Source of the DNA: Paralichthys olivaceus
Lineage: Eukaryota; Chordata; Actinopteri; Pleuronectiformes; Paralichthyidae
Assembly (NCBI RefSeq): GCF_024713975.1
Contig: NC_091112.1
Span: forward strand, 8,145,501 to 8,209,500
DNA: 64,000 bases
Direction: 5' to 3'
The position numbers were made by a program, and so were the translations under genes. Below are positions 29,954-55,842 of this stretch, in pieces. Every line of letters begins with the position of its first letter. The stretch's first letter is position 1. Under the pieces are notes generated by a model. The model did no database searches, had not been told where the DNA came from, and was given only the letters and a program-made list of their open reading frames with translations.

Positions 29954-32900
29954 GTTGAATGAACAACGGAGGGCGAGCGTGTTAAACTGAGGGCCCGCCT
30001 CTTCCTGCGCTGTCTACCGGAAACGGAAGTAAACACAAATAATATGATAAATAATAAAATGTTCATATTTTGGTGCAGGAAACACATTTGAGCATAAACA
30101 GGAAGATACTACCAGCAATAGTCATAATAATTGTAATACTACTACTAATAATAATAATAATAATAATAAAGAAGTCACATAGCACCTTTCAAAACACAAC
30201 CAAGGTGTTTTACGAATTAAAAATGAATAAAAGAAGGAAAACAATAAAACTATTAAAAGCAATTTGAAGATAACACAGTAATAGACAACATTGGAGCTCA
30301 AATATACAGATGAGAAAGATACAAAAATAAGTATGAAATCATTAAAAAATAGTTGGTAAAATCCGATTTAAATTATACATTTTTAAAAAAGGGAAGACCT
30401 CAAGAATAGAGAAAAGTCACTCATAAAAATGTGTGTAAGAGAATGAGTTTGCCGGCGTAAGTCAAGTGAAAAAGTCATGACATGAACGGTTCATCACTTA
30501 ATCACCACATTGTTTCTGTGGTTAGATACAGTGTGTGGTTTTAAGCGTCTTGCCAAAGTTCTTGTGTGATGTAGGAAGTCTCATGTAATCCCACACTGAT
30601 TCCATGAAGTTGAGATCAGACTGTGGGGGCTCCACCATCTGCTGCAGGACGTTTTGTTCTCTATGTGGCTGATGATGGTTCTTTTACGTGACTCAGGCTG
30701 CTTGTGGTCGTAGTCATGGTTAAGAATTTAAATTTAGAGAGCTTTGAATGTTTGTACAGTGGTGTAAGGTAAGTAAAGCAACAATACACTGTACTGCAAG
30801 GGATTGATTGAGATATAATTATTAGGCTAGGGTCCATTAAGCTTGCTGTAATTAAGTTTTGGTAACACTGAAGAGAAGAGAAGAGATTAAATACGGATTA
30901 ATTGGAGACATAATCTTTTTGTTATTTGGACTTTGCCTTATCTGCCCATCAGTACTTATATGAAAAGGGCAGTTTATTGTATTGCAGTCTTTAGAAAATT
31001 ATATTCTAATTTTGAATTGATGTGTGGTCATAACGATAATATGTAATTCCCAGAACCTTTTTCGAAAATGTCTGGAAAAGCAATTAAATCATTTGCAATC
31101 TCATTACTTATTCCTTGTTATAAATGACAATAATAATCTTTGTACTAAACAGCATAAAAAGTGACATGACAAACCAGTAAAGTTTTGTATCAGCCAATTT
31201 ATTACATCGTATAAATCTACTAAAATTATAAACATGAAATACAAAATGTTCATAGAAAATACATACAATAAGTGTCTTCAGGAACACTTCAAAAACAATA
31301 CTGTATCGAATATGAAACATAGAAAAACAGAAATTAATCAACAACATCATGCATTAAAGCCAAAAGATGAAAAGCCCAAGTTTGGTTGCTTTTTATAAAA
31401 ATGGATAGCAAAAAATATACTGTTTTTAAAAAGTCTTCATTGATAATGATCACAAAGAAAGGTCAAAGGCATTTGTAAGAATGGAGCTCTGATATTAATG
31501 GCTTGTTGTCAGAAATCAAACACACAATAATAATAAGCATCTTAATTAGAGGAAAAATGCAAAAACACATAATTCAAGATCTCCAGCCTCATTCCTGTAA
31601 CCAGCTCATTTAAAAACTAGATACGAGTGCACCAGCACTAGAGCATGAAGTCGGACTTAAAATCGCTTCACGGGACGATACAATCACTGAAAATCAATCT
31701 TTGCTTAATTCTTGCTGCATCCATATTTTGTGAGCCAAGTACCAAATCAACAATATATAATGGTTATAAATGTATAACAAACGTAGTGAGATTTAATAAA
31801 TCCTTCATAAGAACATATTAAGGTATTGTAACAGTAATATAGCGAGTAATCTGCACGCTACAACATGTAATGTAACATCACCTTTACATGTAAGACAAAA
31901 GACGTAAAGCAGAGTAGCTCTAACTTTTAAAGACCCAATTAAATGGAGTTTAATGAGTCTAACCACAACAGGCTACCAATTTACTTGAAGGCACAATGAT
32001 CCCAGAGAGAAATACGGCAATAGAATATTAAAACAGATCTGGCTTTAAACCTACAAACCTTCCTGCCCCCTTTGTTTTTTATTTGCAGGCGGCCAACATT
32101 TCATGTAATCAGTTTCTGCTGTTGACAATCTAACAATGAGCAGAAGCACGAGCCCTCCCGCTGTTTAACTCGCATAACTCACTGCCCACATTTTTCTTTC
32201 AAACCAGAGCTGAACCTTATCAATTTAACTCTCACTCCCCTTTCATGGGGTCTTTAAAAGGTGACTCTTTAAAATGCCTTCATTCTTATAATGTAATAAA
32301 AAATACATTTTTAGATATGTTATACAGGGAAATAAAAGGATATCACATTTACAGTATAAAACAGATCAGGTCCTTCTATGTAAAATATTCAAAAGGTGAT
32401 TAAGTGCGAGTTACATTTTAGCTTGTGGACGTTCACCAGCACAGCTAAGAACCGAACTCTGCTTCCAATATCATGAAAACCATAAACCACAAGCACTGGT
32501 GCTATTTAGCATTGACGACAATGACTCACACGTGACTCACACATGGTAAATCATCTTGTTAAAAAGCCACGACTTCGATCCTTGTGTGGCTGTTTGTTGT
32601 CGTCGATGAGACTCTTGCCAGCTCTTCTGATCTCCTCCACATGACAAACACAAACTGTATCACGGCGAAATCCTATCACCTGAACAGCTCGTGTGGTTGA
32701 GAGCGCACTGAGAATAAACATTCAGCTAGTGTCATGGTCACCGAGTATATAATGAACGCTAGAATAGTTCACAAACAAAGATAGATAAAACAAAGCGATG
32801 GTCCCCCATTGGATTTTTTTAAAACCTGAGCTGCTGTCGGATCAGTCTCCTGTTGAAGAATTATTTCAATAGTGTCGCCAACTTAAACTTTGTGCTGTGC

Positions 32901-33484
32901 TTACATTATAAGGGATTTTTTTATCCCTTTAATTGCTGTTTTAAAATGATCTGTTTATTAGTGGTCACAAGTTACTTGCTGTCAGGCTTTTGAGATTCTT
33001 GTTTGTATTCTCTTTTGCTACTTTTTCACCACTTTGACTGCATGTAGTGTAAGTGAACGCTCCCAAAACACTTAACAAACACATTGATCTGATTTACAAA
33101 TGATCTTTACCTCATACGTGTTTGGTTTTGTTGGTCATTTTACCTCATGACCTGTACATTCACACATGAAAGGCAGGTTATATTTCTTACAGTCTGAAAT
33201 AAAGAACAAAAACATGTATTACCCCGTAAGCTGGTTCGCCAAGTTTACAAGTAGTTTATAAAAAAGTAGTTTTCCTGTAATCACTAGGCACAAAGAGGTA
33301 ACAGCTATAGTGGCGGGTGTTTGTTTTGTGGTGGGATGTGCATACTGTAGAATCAAGGGCTGATTACCTGGTCCTCGTGACGACACATATGATACAAAGG
33401 ATTTTTTTTTTAAATCAGACGAAATGTTCAATACTGTTACCAGGAATCCTGTGGAGTGTGAAAGCATGATTCCATGTGCCAGGT
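29954..33484. other. Spacer between sf3b4 start and lix1l stop; no genes seen
   Basis: The left edge (about 29750-30020) is CG-rich and should hold the sf3b4 promoter. A (TAA)n run lies at 30138-30170. The remainder is AT-rich. Its right part must contain the lix1l 3' UTR, transcribed leftward from 33485; AATAAA on the - strand at 31198-31203 and 30973-30978 are candidate ends, which would give a UTR of over 2 kb. I see no coding frame with recognisable content. Confidence 0.5.
30138..30170 (+). repeat. (TAA)n microsatellite
   Basis: Run of AAT/TAA trinucleotides, preceded by a TACTACTAC motif. Confidence 0.9.
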
Positions 33485-40200
<6,716 letters not shown>

Positions 40201-40310
40201 TCCTCACTGCCAGGCTGCCCCAGACACAGGAGGCGTTCACTGACCCCGGGGATTCCCCACACTCACTGAAAACAGCTACACACCAGAACCTCCACATGTT
40301 CTAGTCACAA

Positions 40311-40312
<2 letters not shown>

Positions 40313-40406
<94 letters not shown>
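40313..40406 (+). repeat. (GT)47 microsatellite upstream of lix1l
   Basis: An uninterrupted GT run of 94 bases, starting about 300 bases upstream of the lix1l start codon. Confidence 0.97.
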
Positions 40407-40408
<2 letters not shown>

Positions 40409-40849
40409 TTATCATAAGTTTGACCCTATGTTTGGTTATTACAGTTCAGGACAATGTTGGTCACAGTAATATTTGCTTTCAGTCTGTTATTTATGTTTGA
40501 AACAAACTTCACTTAATGTCATTTATTTGTACACAAATGCACTACGGTTGTGTTATTCACTTCATGTATATGAGTGAACCATACATTTCTTCCAGCATCT
40601 TTGCACTGTCCTCTGGTCACAGTTCCATCATATCTGCATAGTGATTAAATGTTTGTGTCCTGTTGCACCACTGTCTTGTACAGCGTCACTCTATTTGTAC
40701 AGTTGTTATGTTTATTTTGGAGTCTGTTTTTCCTGTTAGTGTAGAGCAAATAACACTGGAGTCAAATTCCTAGTATGTGTACACACAATGCAAATAAAGC
40801 TGATTCTGTTTCCTCGCTCAGATTTCCAACTAATTCAATTGTGCCCACA

Positions 40850-41110
40850 TACTCACCATGAAATGATGGTGGTTCACTCCTGTTTGCTGGTCTGGGCCAC
40901 AATGAAGCAAATAGATACCTCATGTCAACCAGAGGTGCCATATCCAGATGACACCTTGCCTAGAGAACTGAATGTTTGACAACAAAGGGCCACAATTGTT
41001 TTACCGGGTCACATTAAGCCAACATCCATTTTATCCGGGCCACAAATAGGCCATATGTGCTGAATCATTGCCTGAAGTGATCGACATCCAAATGCAAAGT
41101 GGCTCTAGAT
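40850..41110 (+). repeat. Possible degenerate DNA-transposon-type repeat
   Basis: Repeated GGGCCACA-type words (CTGGGCCACAATG, AAGGGCCACAATTG, CCGGGCCACAAATAGGCC) occur at irregular intervals. I associate this pattern with a dispersed fish repeat. No termini could be defined. Confidence 0.3.
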
Positions 41111-42495
41111 GTTTGTTTGTGTATTGATTTCAATAAAAAAAACACGTCTTCTTCTCATTGTTGTTTGAGTCGATAACAAACAGGCATGTCAGTTCTGCTG
41201 AGCTTTATTTTGAATTAAAATCAACAGTATAATAAACAAAATGGAAAACATGCTGTAATTATAACATACCAGTGCAATCTATAGATAGACACGTAAACGC
41301 CACATTTCTGCAAATTCGTTATCAAACTGGGATATGAAGTTCAGCAAGTTACATGCATGTTGTTGTCTTATTTCCTGCATTTTCCACAGAGCGTGAAGGC
41401 ACCAGTGGAAAGTCAGAGAAATATCAAGCCAAGAAATCTGAGCCTGTTCTGTTCTCTCCTGTGGCTCCAACAGAGAACAACTCCAGTCAGGGCTCAGGCT
41501 CCAGCTCTGCAGCCTGAAGCATGTGATTAAATCCTGCAGACACAATAACTCACTTTAGTCAAGAGAGGGTGAGAAACTCGGGTTATTCTTCAACACACTC
41601 AGACAGAAACTGAGATTGTAGTTAGTTAGTAGTTAAAGGGTTTAACTGTGAGTCAGTGGGACCACCAACCTCGTACAAAACAAATAGTTGAAGGAGGAAA
41701 TGGGACCTCCTCTCACGGTTCCTAGGAGGTTTTTTTTACGACTTTTTGGGCCTTGTGTAATTTTTCATCGTCGCTGTGGCCTAGGAGGAAGCCAGAGAAG
41801 TTCAGAGCAGGAACTCGGGAGCTTTTGATTGAATGTAGTTTTTTTTTCTCTCTGTTTTTAAAGCTGAATCTGCAATATAATAAAGATTCAGACATTGTAC
41901 ATCTGGTTCCACTAAAAAACACATTTCAAAAGATATTACAGCAAAGTGTGAGACTGAAAATCTCAGAGCGGACAAAGATGAGGCCCGTTGATGTTGTTTA
42001 CTACGGAGTGAGCGACAACAGAAAGAAGCAGAGGAAGAAACAGACATATATCATGATTATAATGAGGCTCACTGGAGGACACCCTCTCATTTCATGACAT
42101 CAGTGATTAACCTCAGCTTCACTGCTTTATGTTCACATGACGTTTGGACCAATCTAATGCAATTTAATCTCCTTTAATCCAATGCTCAGTTTGCCCGAGC
42201 TGCCGTGTTTTTCTTTCAGGGGTAAAGTCATGTAGTCACAATCAAGTTAAAGGAATAAACCAGGCTTCATTTAACTTTAATGTGCAAGAGGTTTCACACA
42301 AGGTTGCCACAGAGGATCATCTGACCGAAACGCTTTATTCCATTTCTTCTTATTGTTAAATTATCAGTATAGTAAACAACAGACATTGTTAACAAAACGA
42401 AATCCTGTAAAATATGACCAAAAAAATTATATTTACTCAAGTGAGATATTTAAATAACATTTTGAAGTACTTTAACTATAATGATTGTTTCCATT

Positions 42496-42530
<35 letters not shown>
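42496..42530 (+). repeat. (TAGA)n microsatellite
   Basis: About eight to nine perfect tetranucleotide units. Confidence 0.95.
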
Positions 42531-43319
42531 TTGAGGATGTTTAAGACTTTTCCTGGTGTATTTAAAGTTTATTTTTACTCATTAACACTTGGTAAAACAA
42601 ATAAGTGGTAAAGAGGTTTCATTCTGTGGCATGCCTGAACCAACACTAATAACTGTGGATGACCTTTACTATTATTTACTCGGTGTGAATTCTTTGAAAA
42701 GGGGCCTAGTTTCACCTCTTCTCATGTTTTCATTCAGTATTTGTTGTATCAGAAACTACTCACATCCAGTTTCAAGTTTTCTCATTTGACACAGTTTGTT
42801 CTTAATCCCACTTCAACACCTCAGTGTCGTGTTCTGTGTCATCTTTATGTGACAGTGTGTTTTTCTTTATCTTTAGAGGATGTGTTTGAAGGACGTCAAC
42901 AACTGGATTCATTTTCACCGGGTGAGTCCAGGCTCGTGGTGAACGGGACCTGGACACAGAGAATATTCTCTGGTTTAAAAACATCCTCACATCTGGTTTT
43001 AATTTAAATCTGACTGTTAAACATTCAATTTCCTTCCAGAGTAATAGAGAATCATCCACATTTGATCAAACAGCTCACGTTGGATCCCCATATTTTTGTA
43101 TCTAAATCAGTTTTTTTTCCTGAATGAATTTGTTTATGAGTGACTGGGGTTGAGAAATAATTGCTTTATGACGACTATAAAGATTAACTAGTCAATAACA
43201 CGTTGCTGGATGTAAAGCAAAGGTAGAAGGTTTACATCCACATGTTGACTGTAATTCATGACCCCTTCCTCCAAAGTACAACTTAGTGACAACTCACTCA
43301 GACCATTTTAAATACATTT

Positions 43320-43470
43320 CAACAGTATTTTATCCATTTCTATGAAACTTGGTGGAAGGATGTGATATGGGTCAGGAGAGAAACCATTAAATTTTGGTGC
43401 AGATCCAAATAAAATTGTGAATCTAGTTGATTTAAATGTGACTGTTGGGCCTTGGCAGAGGCCTGAAGAC
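43320..43470 (+). repeat. Interspersed repeat, family C, distal part
   Basis: It contains ATGAAACTTGGTGGAAGGAT, TTGGTGCAGATCCAAATAAA and GTTGGGCCTTGGCAGAGG, in the same order as in the copy at 931-1168 read on the other strand. Confidence 0.55.
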
Positions 43471-44269
43471 AGAAGTATTTTTTAATCTCTATTCTTCATG
43501 CACTTATTTGTCAAGGCTGAGACAGAAGTTCACGATGACGCTTCAAAATAAAAATCTAAGTCATAACACAAGTAAAAATGTTTTTCCTGCTTCCTGCTGT
43601 TAAAACTGGATTTTGGTCGGTGAAGTGTACATTTACTTTTTTAATCTAATTCAAACTATGCAATCAGAATTAATAAATGTGATTTTTAAAAAACAGTAGA
43701 AATAAGAAAGTGGAAAGACCCTGATCATTATCACAAACATGACTCGTCCCCCCTTTCAATGGTTGATTAAATCATGATAAATTTTATTCAAAGAGCACTT
43801 TTATTACCAAAAAGTTACAATATGCTTCACATTATAAGAGCAGTGACATCAGACACTAAAAATTATGAAGTGAAGTTTTTAATCCCCAAGTACAATCTTA
43901 GGAAGAGACAATAGAACGAGACAATAGAAACAAATCACAAGACATTCTGTCAGTTCTCTTATTTGTTATTGAATTTGTTCTCGTAACCAACAAATCTGTC
44001 CTCACTGTCGTAACAGTGACGCTGCTGCTGATGAAGTGTTTCATTTAATCAACGTGATAAGATGAACACTCATGACGGAGGTAGGACAGTCAGCAGAGGG
44101 ACTGTTGGACTTTGGCTCGGTTTGCCCAGGTGGCATCATGAGCAGCAAGGGTCAGTGCTGTGATTCCCTCACTGTCACAAACGTCCAATAACGTCTCAGC
44201 TCTTTATCCTGTCCAATCACATTCACAGTACCACCCTGCTGCATCACCGAGCTGGAGCATAAGAGGAGA

Positions 44270-44320
44270 GAGAGTCCCACAGCTCGGCACCATCCGGTCC
44301 AACTTCTCCTGCGTTACAGG
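44270..44320 (+). promoter_or_regulatory. Candidate 5' noncoding exon and promoter of the apolipoprotein-like gene
   Basis: A TATA-like GCATAAGAGG near 44257 is followed by a stretch that ends in CGTTACAG|GTGAGT at 44320/44321, a strong 5' splice site. The next usable acceptor on this strand is CTCTGCAG|G at 45708/45709, 20 bases before the start codon. A TGGACTTTGG word near 44106 resembles an HNF4-type half site, which would suit a liver-expressed apolipoprotein; that is a guess. Confidence 0.45.
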
Positions 44321-45728
44321 TGAGTTTGTATCCATTTAAATATCCACACGAGACACTGGGACACACAATTCTTCTTTTGGGTATTTACAAAAACTTGGAT
44401 CGTAATTTGATTATTTGAAAGTAAAATGTTCATCATTGTCACTTTTAATCGTTTTAATGGAAAGGTGAATTGAAAAGAGTTGAAATCACATTATTTTTTG
44501 TAAAGATCTTTATTCAATGTTTTTTAAGCTTTGTCTCACAGAGGTTTAAAAGAGGCAGCACACAAATGTTGAAAATGTCATTTAAATGTCATGGATATAA
44601 AATCACTATGAAGAACCATTGTGTTACTAAAGAACAGACTTCTTGTGGTCTTGTGCATTTGTTAAAAACAGCACACTGTAGTTTACGTGGATGTTTCTTG
44701 TTGTAATGCAGAACTGGCTTTTCAAATCTTCTCTTACAACTAATTTACCTTTTAAAACAACATTCATGTGAAACTAGTTGTGACTACATGTGAGCCATGT
44801 TATTGTGACAAATGACCTTTAATCCTGTCCAGTCTCATTTGTTCATCAGCTTTAAAGCATTTTACACAAGTTAATTGTGAAAAATAAATAAATACAAAAT
44901 CAATGGATGGGATGTGGTATAAAAAGTCTGTTGATGATTAAATTAAAATAAATTAAACAAACAAATCCAATACAATTCAAAGAGCATTGCTGTTGATTGA
45001 CGAAAAAATAAAAATGGGTTTAAAACATTCAGATTTGAAGACAAACGTACAACAAGGAATTCAGTATAGATAAGAAAACAACAATGTTCAGTTTTGTACA
45101 AAAAGCCTTAATTAAATATGGACTAACACATTAGAGAAATACATCAACACAAGAAATAATTTATTCTCCACAACAGAAGTTTCTACTCTTTGTTCTTCTT
45201 CTACATTAAATATCTAATAATTAATAAAAGAAAATGCTAATTTTTTTTTTTTAAACACATATAAGGTTAAACATTTGTTTTGGTGCTCAGTCCTCAAAGC
45301 AATAAAAAAAACCAGAGGGGGATTTTTTTTTTCTTTTGTTGACTTTATCTGTGATAAATTCTTTTAACAACTCAAGGTTCACACTGAACTGCAGCGTGTC
45401 TGTGATAAGCCAGAAAAAGATTAAAGTTAACGCGTGGGATGTGGACAAACACACGGGAGCACATTTACGCTGGGGCAATATTTATCTTACAACCATGTGA
45501 CAACAAACAAAAAAGATCAACTCAACTGGGATTCTTGGAAGCGTTTATCAGTGAGTCATCTGATTGAACAACAGGAGGAGGAGGAAGAGGTCATCTGAGA
45601 TCTGAAAAACAAACCGTGTGAAAGATGTTTGTGACGAGATCCAGGGGAAATAAAAGGGAAGATGAACAAGCACACAGAACAAGAACTGAACAGTGTTTGT
45701 CTCTGCAGGTCTCCTCCACTCACCAGCC

Positions 45729-46924
45729 ATGAAATTCTCCCTCATTGCAGCTGTCGCCCTGCTTGCTCTGGCACAAGGTACGACCGTCACACAGTTACTG
45801 TTTGAAAGTGCAACTCTGCTGTTTGATGTAATAATTAAATAAAGCTTTCTCCTTTACTGACTCCTTCGTCTTCTCTGTCTTTGGAAACCCGCAGGAAGCT
45901 TTGCACAAGATGCTGCTGATCTGGAAAAGATCACTCAGTACTTTGAGAATCTGAAGAACAAAATGACCGAGGATGTGACTGCGTTCCTCACCAACCAGGA
46001 TGTGGCCAACCAGGCTCAGTGAGTACACCGACCCCTCGGTGCCACCACCCTCACACACCAGGTCAACGTTATGTTGTGACTCGAGTTCAGGATGATCACA
46101 TCTTCTTGCTGCTTATCACACCGGACCTCATCCTTTGTTATATACCAGTGCAGAGTACATTTACTCAAGTACAAGATATTAGTGCTATTTCTATCATATT
46201 TCTACAGTATTACAGAAGTTTTAGTTGTTAGTTACATTAAGTTATTATTATTTAATTATGATCATTATACAGTAAATGATATAGAAAATTAAGCAGTTCA
46301 AATTAATACATGTTGATAAGAAAAGTCAATATGACACAAACAGGGTCCATTCTGAATGAACACTTGATCTTGTTACTCATACAGAGGTAGTTTTACTCAA
46401 GGAAATACATCAAATATAAACAATCTTCTAGTAATTGAGATTTTTTTTGGTACATATACAGTATGATGAATATTACTTCTGCCAGAGGTAGAAAATACAC
46501 AGTAAAAATCTGAACGGCACTCAGACAGCGTATGTATATTCAACAATATCCAGAGCTGAACTGTTTGGACAGATTTTCTTATTGTTAAAGCTCAAGTTAG
46601 TTTGAATTTTTCTTCACATAAAAAAAATATTTTGGGTGATTCCATAAAGCCTAAATGCAGGTCAAACATGTGCTTGCCTGGTTTGCATACATGATGGTTC
46701 ATCTTTGTGTTTCACTCCACAGGACCTTCATGCAGGAGAGGAAAACCCAGCTGGAGCCACTGGCCACTCAGATCCAGGAACAGCTGAGGGCCGCTGCCAC
46801 CAAATTCGAGGAGCACATAACGCCCCTGGCTGCCAACGTACAGCCCGTGGTGGAGAACTTCCAGCAGCAGATGGAGGCCCTCGTCCAAAAGCTGATGGAG
46901 AAGACCCGCAGCATCTCCAACTAA
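45729..46924 (+). CDS. afp4: 14 kDa apolipoprotein / type-4 ice-structuring-like protein, 124 aa, 3 coding exons
   Basis: Small secreted helical protein of the teleost apo-14 kDa / type-4 antifreeze group, related to exchangeable apolipoproteins. In most fish it is thought to act in plasma lipid binding; antifreeze activity is described for sculpin type-4 protein. Coding exons: 45729-45777, 45895-46018 and 46723-46924. The signal peptide is MKFSLIAAVALLALAQGSFA, cleaved before QDAADLEK. The mature part is Gln/Glu/Lys-rich amphipathic helix in about 22-residue repeats, marked by KTQLEPLATQIQEQLRAAA and HITPLAANVQPVVENFQQQM. No Cys in the mature chain. Intron phases (1, then 2) and the splice within the signal-peptide end fit the apolipoprotein gene plan. 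It sits alone between lix1l and pabpc1 on the opposite strand. The name afp4 follows zebrafish usage; ice binding cannot be inferred from the sequence. Confidence 0.85.
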
Positions 46925-47079
46925 ACAAGCCGTCTTTACAAAAAACATGCAAACGTGCCACCACACCATCATCTTCTCCATCAAGGACTGAGTTCATGGA
47001 GCGGCTTGCATGAAAGTGCCACCACATAAAAATGTGTTTCTGTGCTTGTTAACACTGATTTTCTTTGTCCAAAAGCACC

Positions 47080-47085
47080 ATTAAA
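47080..47085 (+). other. Polyadenylation signal (ATTAAA) of the apolipoprotein-like gene
   Basis: ATTAAA lies 156 bases after the stop codon, giving a compact 3' UTR. Confidence 0.6.
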
Positions 47086-47289
47086 AACCTTGGAACACAT
47101 CATGGTATTGAACTGTATTTGTTTTTTCATCTGCCTGGGTGTATATAAAGGAAGGGTGATTTATCTGTTTACTTTAGAGAATTTAAAGGAAAGATATTCT
47201 GCTTGTATTCAGGTTCATAATTTAAATTTGAATTATTACTTGGAAAGGTTTACATGCTCCAATATTCAAAAACGCATCACGGTCCTAAT

Positions 47290-47830
47290 ACTGTATTTTT
47301 CTGTGGCTCCTCTTTTTGGTCTCTGGCTACATCCATACCACCACATAACACCTAAAATGGCATTTTCAAACTTTAACGATTTCTGTCCACACAAGCATTT
47401 TGTCACTGCATCAGTTTTAATTTCCATCCATTCTTACTTAACAGGCATTAAGATGCATATCAAGTGACCACTCACCAACACTGGATATGCCCATGCCAGT
47501 TGAAACAGGAAAGCAAACACTTGCCAGAGTTAACAGGAAGCATTTGGTCTTTTGTTGCAGATTGCTAGAATAATGGCTCCTCTGCTACAAAGTTGTTTCA
47601 CTGTGAAACACAGAATTAACTGCATTACAGCCTTTTCAGCTGGTATTGATTATCCATGTTGCATTCACTTGTCACCAAGGCTAATGCCGGAAAGTGGTCA
47701 TGTGATGAAAGCCCGATGAATCAGAGTAGGCTACGTCATGACCGCAAAGACCCCATCAGCAAGCAATTGTGAGTGTCTAGCCTTGTTAAAGGAGCAAGCC
47801 ATTCTAGCCACTGGTCATGCATTATCATGA
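47290..47830. repeat. Possible degenerate interspersed element between afp4 and pabpc1
   Basis: Several blocks (CTGGCTACATCCATACC, TTGCTAGAATAATGGC, GGCTAATGCCGGAAAGTGG, GGCTACGTCATGACCGCAAAG) resemble a dispersed teleost DNA-transposon-derived sequence that I recall. A 141-codon open frame starting at 47042 runs into it. I see no clear termini, so extent and class are uncertain. Confidence 0.35.
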
Positions 47831-48025
47831 CATCATGATGGTGTGGAAGTATCGGCCAGACTACAGACAAGGTGTTTCAGGAGCTTCTGTGTCGTCTGTG
47901 GGGGAGAGGAGCAACCTTTACCAGAGACTTCTGGCTGTTTTAAATTTGTCGACCTGTTAAGCTACACCAGAGGAAGGAAAACTGAAAAAGCATCACGTTA
48001 TCATTATAACCTTTTCCACCACTTC

Positions 48026-48306
48026 AAGGTACACTGTGTAGAATTCAGTGGTATCTAGTGTTGAAAGTGTTGCAGCTGAACACCCCTCACCCTCTACTTC
48101 CAAACATGAAAAAGAACCTGTGGTAGCCTTCAGTTTAGTAGGCTATGGTGGTATTTAAGTATTTAAATGGCCCTTTCTTTGGTAAAGAAAACTACAATTC
48201 ATACAATTCAGATGAAACGAACTAGTGAAAACATCATGAGGATTATTCTACATTCAATTTCTGCCAATAGTTTCCTTTCATCTAAATGTTACACACTGGA
48301 CCTTTA
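48026..48306 (+). mobile_element. Non-autonomous inverted-repeat element, family A (MITE-like), 281 bp
   Basis: The left end is AAGGTACACTGTGTAGAAT. The right end reverse-complemented is AAAGGTCCAGTGTGTAACAT, a clear pair of terminal inverted repeats. The interior includes TTGCAGCTGAACACCCCTCA and GAACCTGTGGTAGCCTTCAG. No coding capacity. Partial copies are at 34018-34276 and 16638-16705. Confidence 0.65.
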
Positions 48307-48392
48307 AATCAAATCAGGGCTCATACTTCAGTATTTCATCAATAACCATCTCCCACAGTCATGAACTGACACATACTGATCATTTTGTAAGT

Positions 48393-48398
48393 TTTATT
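48393..48398 (-). other. pabpc1: Polyadenylation signal (AATAAA on the - strand) of pabpc1
   Basis: TTTATT on the given strand, 482 bases beyond the stop codon at 48880. A CTCAAG|GTACGA directly after the stop could be a 5' splice site for an intron within the 3' UTR, so the spliced UTR may be shorter. Confidence 0.55.
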
Positions 48399-48879
48399 CA
48401 AGCAAGCAACAAACATTCAATAGGGATAAAATGGCAGAAAGGAACGCTTTCAATCAAAACTCTTCTAAAACCCCTCAATCATCATTTTTAATTTTAAATT
48501 TTTCTCTTTTTTTGTGCATTTTCTCTTTTTAACTCAGCGAAACTCGCCTGGTGTTTATGATGAGCCTGACTGGAGACTCGTTTCTGTTGCTTTTTTAACA
48601 TATTATTTGACTTCTTTTTACTTTGTTTTGTGTATTTTTTACTTTTTCACTGTTAGATTCTTTTTTTTGTTGTTTTTGTTTTCCCCCATCGGTGAAGTTA
48701 TTCTCAAGGTTCCCCATTCCTGTAAAAACACAAAAATAAGATATAAATACACTGTATACGTTTACAGTGAGAACAGTAAATTCACAGTAGTCACAGTTCA
48801 ATCCACTATTAGTATTAGTGTAACGTGAGTAATGAGCTGTAACTTCTTGATGTCCTCTCCTTAAATTCGTACCTTGAGT

Positions 48880-55670
<6,791 letters not shown>

Positions 55671-55682
<12 letters not shown>

Positions 55683-55745
55683 ACGCGACGAGGAAGTGGT
55701 GGTATATATACCAGGCATGGCGTCATCGGAGCGGGCCAATCAGCG
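55671..55745 (-). promoter_or_regulatory. pabpc1: pabpc1 core promoter: inverted CCAAT box, TATA box and TOP-like start
   Basis: On the - strand ATTGG (CCAAT inverted, at 55740-55736) is followed by GGTATATATACC at 55712-55701. The pyrimidine tract CCTTCCCCTCTACCCC begins at about 55682, 28 bases after the start of the TATA box. A start there would give a 5'-terminal oligopyrimidine mRNA, as known for vertebrate PABPC1 and translation-factor genes. The CA-rich array begins only about 100 bases further upstream. Confidence 0.65.
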
Positions 55746-55842
55746 TCCAGTGTGGTGGGAAAAAAAAGGTCCCACCAAGGGGCGTTACCCTCCAAACTGT
55801 GCGCATGATGATGAAATCGTGTAAAACGTGTTGTGAAAGACT

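Larger units (their letters stand above)
40407..44269. other. Gene-free spacer between lix1l and the apolipoprotein-like gene
   Basis: No recognisable coding frame. It contains a possible degenerate element (about 40850-41110), a TAGA microsatellite (42496-42530) and a family C fragment (43320-43470). Confidence 0.5.

Noticed and set aside
47042-47467. 141-codon + strand frame after the apolipoprotein-like gene
   Set aside because: It starts in the 3' UTR of that gene and runs into a repeat-like region; no domain or splice context.
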